A program made the translations under genes and the position numbers. This document shows, piece after piece, positions 5,679 to 6,686 of a stretch of 6,686 bases of DNA. The stretch is from JABJMC01 sp964459205 (lineage in GTDB: Bacteria; Patescibacteriota; Gracilibacteria; UBA1369; UBA12473). Every line of letters starts with the position of its first letter. The first letter of the stretch is position 1. The notes under the pieces were generated by a model that made no database searches, had not been told where the DNA came from, and saw only the letters and a program-made list of their open reading frames with translations. The stretch lies in NCBI GenBank assembly GCA_964459205.1, contig CAYWKJ010000050.1:1-6686 (forward strand), given 5' to 3'.

Positions 5679-6686
5679 ATGTTTTGTGATCAAGTTGTTT
5701 TAAAAATTACAGCTGGGAAAGGTGGTGATGGTTTTGTGAGTTTCCGGCGTGAAAAGTGGGTAGCACGCGGTGGCCCTGATGGTGGCGATGGTGGGCGTGG
5801 TGGTCACGTTGTTTTAAGGGTTAATCCAAATATAAACAGTCTTATTAACCTTAAGAAAAAACCTCATGTTAAAGCGCCAGAAGGCGTGGCTGGGCATCGT
5901 TTTGATAAAGCTGGCAGACGTGGGGAAGACTTAGTTTTAGATGTTCCTCCAGGGACGCTGGTTTATGATAATGAGAGTGGGGATTTAATTGTGGATTTAG
6001 TGGAGGAGGGCGAGGATTTTGTGTTGTTACATGGGGGACGAGGTGGTTTTGGTAATGCTCATTTTACAAGTAGCGTGCGTCAGGCTCCGGATTTTGCAGA
6101 AAAAGGTGAGCCGGGGCAGACCATGGAGATACGGTTTGAGATGAGGATGGTGGCTGATATTGGAATTATTGGATTGCCGTCAGTTGGTAAATCAACCCTG
6201 ATTTCACGGATTACAGATGCTAAACCTAAAATTGCGGATTATCATTTCACAACCTTAATTCCTAATATGGGGGTAGTGGATTTGAGTAAATGGGGAGGGG
6301 ATCGTGGTCAGACCTTTGTGGTGGCTGATGTGCCAGGGTTAATTGAGGGGGCACATGAAGGAAAAGGACTGGGAGATGAGTTTTTGCGACATGTTTCACG
6401 GACAGCTATTTTAGTGCATATGCTGGATTGCCAGGCTAAGGATATGGCACAAGATTTTAAGGTTATTTTGAAGGAACTTAAGGAATATGATGATGATTTA
6501 GCAAAAAGACCGCAAATCGTGGTTATGAATAAAATTGATACAATTGATGAGGAAACTCAGGAGATGCTTTTGGATGAGTTAAAGAAAGCTTTGCCAAAAG
6601 GAGTTCCTTTGTTGGCTATTTCGGGGGTGTCGGGAGCCGGGCTTAAGCCGCTTGTGCTTCGTTTGTGGCAGGAGGTTCAAACTCTT
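5679..6686 (+). CDS. obg: Obg/CgtA family ribosome-associated GTPase, 3' truncated
   Basis: Obg binds the 50S subunit and links ribosome assembly to growth and stress. The visible 336 codons run open to the window end. The N-terminal Obg domain (about 1-158) shows the glycine-rich signature: KITAGKGGDGFVSFRREK, then RGGPDGGDGGRGGHVVL, and later GGRGGFGNAHFTSSVRQAP. The GTPase domain follows, with P-loop GLPSVGKST (165-173), switch I around YHFTTLIPNMGVV, DVPGLIEGAHEGKGLG (from 217), NKID (284-287) and a G5-like SGVSGAG. The G domain is almost complete; any Obg C-terminal domain would lie beyond the window. The ATG at 5679 is chosen because MFCDQVVLKI aligns with Obg N-termini; an ATG at 5669 is in another frame and stops after six codons. 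It starts 16 bp after the DsbA-like gene, probably in the same transcript. Confidence 0.97.
   Translation, partial: MFCDQVVLKITAGKGGDGFVSFRREKWVARGGPDGGDGGRGGHVVLRVNPNINSLINLKKKPHVKAPEGVAGHRFDKAGRRGEDLVLDVPPGTLVYDNESGDLIVDLVEEGEDFVLLHGGRGGFGNAHFTSSVRQAPDFAEKGEPGQTMEIRFEMRMVADIGIIGLPSVGKSTLISRITDAKPKIADYHFTTLIPNMGVVDLSKWGGDRGQTFVVADVPGLIEGAHEGKGLGDEFLRHVSRTAILVHMLDCQAKDMAQDFKVILKELKEYDDDLAKRPQIVVMNKIDTIDEETQEMLLDELKKALPKGVPLLAISGVSGAGLKPLVLRLWQEVQTL

Noticed and set aside
5669..5689. ATG at 5669 as the obg start
   Set aside because: It is in a different frame from Obg and reaches TGA after six codons.
1..6686. UGA recoding, CRISPR repeats, tRNA genes or transposon ends
   Set aside because: No in-frame TGA interrupts any gene, no spaced repeats or inverted terminal repeats are seen, and no gap exceeds 60 bp, leaving no room for an RNA gene.

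Overview
The window reads as a compact, AT-rich bacterial chromosome segment with housekeeping genes. The gene content (Der, UvrC, a YqeY-like protein, a DsbA-like thiol oxidoreductase, Obg), very short intergenic spaces (0 to 60 bp), absence of Shine-Dalgarno motifs, and unnamed small proteins resemble Candidate Phyla Radiation (Patescibacteria, Parcubacteria-like) genomes. That placement is an inference from style, not a database match. No TGA occurs inside any gene, so there is no sign of the recoded UGA seen in Gracilibacteria or Absconditabacteria; the complete genes stop with TAA (five) or TAG (one).

Layout: 1-831 (+) is the C-terminal part of the GTPase Der (second G domain plus KH-like domain). 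It meets tail to tail, with no intervening base, a minus-strand gene (832-1830) for an unnamed nucleotidyltransferase-fold protein. A 22-bp divergent gap then separates that gene from uvrC (1853-3967, +). Overlapping promoter-like elements on both strands there place the predicted transcript starts at or next to the ATGs, so both mRNAs look leaderless. A four-helix membrane protein (4002-4388) follows and ends at a strong intrinsic terminator whose T-run touches the next ATG. A second promoter-like element is embedded in that terminator. It would drive a yqeY-like gene (4449-4904), a membrane-anchored DsbA-like protein (4916-5662) and obg (5679 to the window end, 3' truncated).

The most remarkable item is UvrC. 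Its RNase H-like endonuclease domain is split by about 157 residues that look like a GNAT N-acetyltransferase, with a recognisable acetyl-CoA loop, while all three predicted nuclease catalytic residues remain. The same protein lacks the usual C-terminal (HhH)2 DNA-binding domain and keeps only three of the four cysteines expected for the iron-sulfur cluster. Together these suggest a rebuilt incision nuclease.

The genes serve ribosome assembly (Der, Obg), DNA repair (UvrC), possibly tRNA amidation or aminoacyl-tRNA-related function (YqeY) and extracytoplasmic disulfide chemistry (DsbA-like). They look like ordinary neighbours rather than one dedicated pathway. There is no mobile element, CRISPR array, tRNA or rRNA.
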